Source: an uncultured Burkholderiales bacterium (GTDB taxonomy: Bacteria; Pseudomonadota; Gammaproteobacteria; Burkholderiales; Burkholderiaceae_D). From it: 6,628 nt of DNA. Position numbers and translations under genes: made by a program. The DNA lies in the NCBI GenBank assembly GCA_903904635.1, contig CAIVDH010000153.1:1-6628 (forward strand), read 5' to 3'. The notes beneath the pieces are model-generated. The model saw only the letters and a program-made list of their open reading frames with translations, had not been told where the DNA came from and did not search any database. Below, in pieces: positions 5,923-6,628 of this stretch; the first letter of the stretch is position 1; every line of letters begins with the position of its first letter.

Positions 5923-6628
5923 CTAACTGACAACGACTACAGCGCGCCAGAACATGATGATCCAGTCTTTTGTGGCTAACTTGGGTCTATGGCTGAATAC
6001 ATCGTAGTTTACAGCTGCTATTTTTTCACAAATACGCAGCCCGCCTTGCACAATGAGCCTGAGTTCCCATCCCATGCGGCCGGGCAGTCGACGAGCCAGC
6101 GGTGCGCCCGAGATTAGCATCTGACGTGCACGCTCAACTTCAAATTGCATCAATTCTCGCCAGTTTGCATCAAGACGGGCATCGGCTATCTGAGCTTCGC
6201 TGACGTGAAAATTATTCAGATCTTCTTGTGGCAAGTAGACCCGAGATTTTTCCCAATCGATGGCGACGTCTTGTAAAAAATTGATTAATTGCAGTGCACT
6301 GCAAATTTGATCAGATTGTTTTAATGCGGCTGCGCTGTTTTCACCAAATAAGGCAAGCATGATGCGGCCTACCGGGTTCGCTGAATGCGCACAGTAGTCG
6401 AGAAGTTCTTCAAAATTTGCATAGCGTGTCTTGATAACATCCTGACGAAATGCAGTCAGCAGGTCACGCAATGGCTGTAGTGTGAGCTGATGGGTTTTTA
6501 TTACGGCTTGCAGTTCTTGAAACAGCAGGGTTTGTGGTAGTTGGTTATTTGCTATGAAGTCAAGTTCGCGCTCATAGGCATTCAGAGCGGCGATGCGCTC
6601 ATCTGGCTGCAGATCACCTTCATCGGCA
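5923..6628 (-). CDS. hpnC: Hydroxysqualene synthase HpnC, N-terminus cut off by window edge
   Basis: This second squalene/phytoene synthase paralogue converts presqualene diphosphate to hydroxysqualene in the HpnCDE pathway. The frame is open from the right edge (first complete codon at 6627) to the TAG at 5923-5925, giving 234 residues. About 45-50 N-terminal residues are missing compared with the usual 270-290. The visible sequence begins ADEGD, which is the end of the first aspartate-rich motif (DDxADEGD in the family), so the leading aspartates lie just outside. The second motif is NFLQDVAIDW at 6282-6253 followed by EKSRVYLP, the form typical of HpnC rather than HpnD, which has RDVGEDARRG. 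SANPVGRIMLALFG is another conserved block. A TTG at 6471 within the frame is not the real start, because conserved coding continues to the edge. Its stop is 48 bp before hpnD, with no convincing terminator or promoter in the gap. Confidence 0.93.
   Translation of the reverse strand, partial: ADEGDLQPDERIAALNAYERELDFIANNQLPQTLLFQELQAVIKTHQLTLQPLRDLLTAFRQDVIKTRYANFEELLDYCAHSANPVGRIMLALFGENSAAALKQSDQICSALQLINFLQDVAIDWEKSRVYLPQEDLNNFHVSEAQIADARLDANWRELMQFEVERARQMLISGAPLARRLPGRMGWELRLIVQGGLRICEKIAAVNYDVFSHRPKLATKDWIIMFWRAVVVVS

Overview
The window comes from a Gram-negative bacterium, most likely a betaproteobacterium of the Nitrosomonadales type. The evidence is protein character and gene order: a lysophospholipid transporter (LplT) gene divergent from an alanine racemase (alr) and radA pair, next to a hopanoid-type squalene cassette (hpnC, hpnD, hpnE). 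The order assignment is from memory of gene neighbourhoods, not from a search. Base composition looks near half G+C and even throughout. I see no rRNA or tRNA gene, insertion sequence, CRISPR array or prophage.

Layout. Positions 1-1068 (minus) hold lplT, whose C-terminal part lies beyond the left edge. Positions 1069-1228 are a divergent intergenic region with an extended -10-like element facing lplT and an 8+8 bp inverted repeat followed by a T-rich stretch facing alr. Positions 1229-2305 (plus) are alr and 2320-3690 (plus) are radA, 14 bp apart and probably co-transcribed. Positions 3710-5065, 5041-5874 and 5923-6628 (all minus) are hpnE, hpnD and hpnC. Transcription runs hpnC to hpnD to hpnE. 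The first codons of hpnC lie beyond the right edge. radA and hpnE converge with only 19 bp between their stop codons. Coding density is very high, and no gene-free stretch exceeds 160 bp.

How the genes work together. HpnC, HpnD and HpnE form the three-enzyme bacterial route from two farnesyl diphosphates to squalene. HpnD makes presqualene diphosphate, HpnC converts it to hydroxysqualene, and HpnE reduces that to squalene. Squalene then normally feeds a squalene-hopene cyclase for hopanoids, which is not in the window. LplT and Alr both serve the cell envelope, through lysophospholipid recycling and D-alanine for peptidoglycan. RadA is a DNA recombination and branch-migration ATPase with no obvious metabolic link to its neighbours.

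All six genes belong to well-known families with their key motifs intact where visible. I found no convincing undescribed system. What deserves a second look is regulatory or architectural: the alr leader hairpin, the overlap and alternative TTG start at hpnD/hpnE, the lack of recognisable Shine-Dalgarno sequences at all five visible starts, a terminator-like hairpin antisense to the start of hpnD, and the tight convergent radA/hpnE junction.
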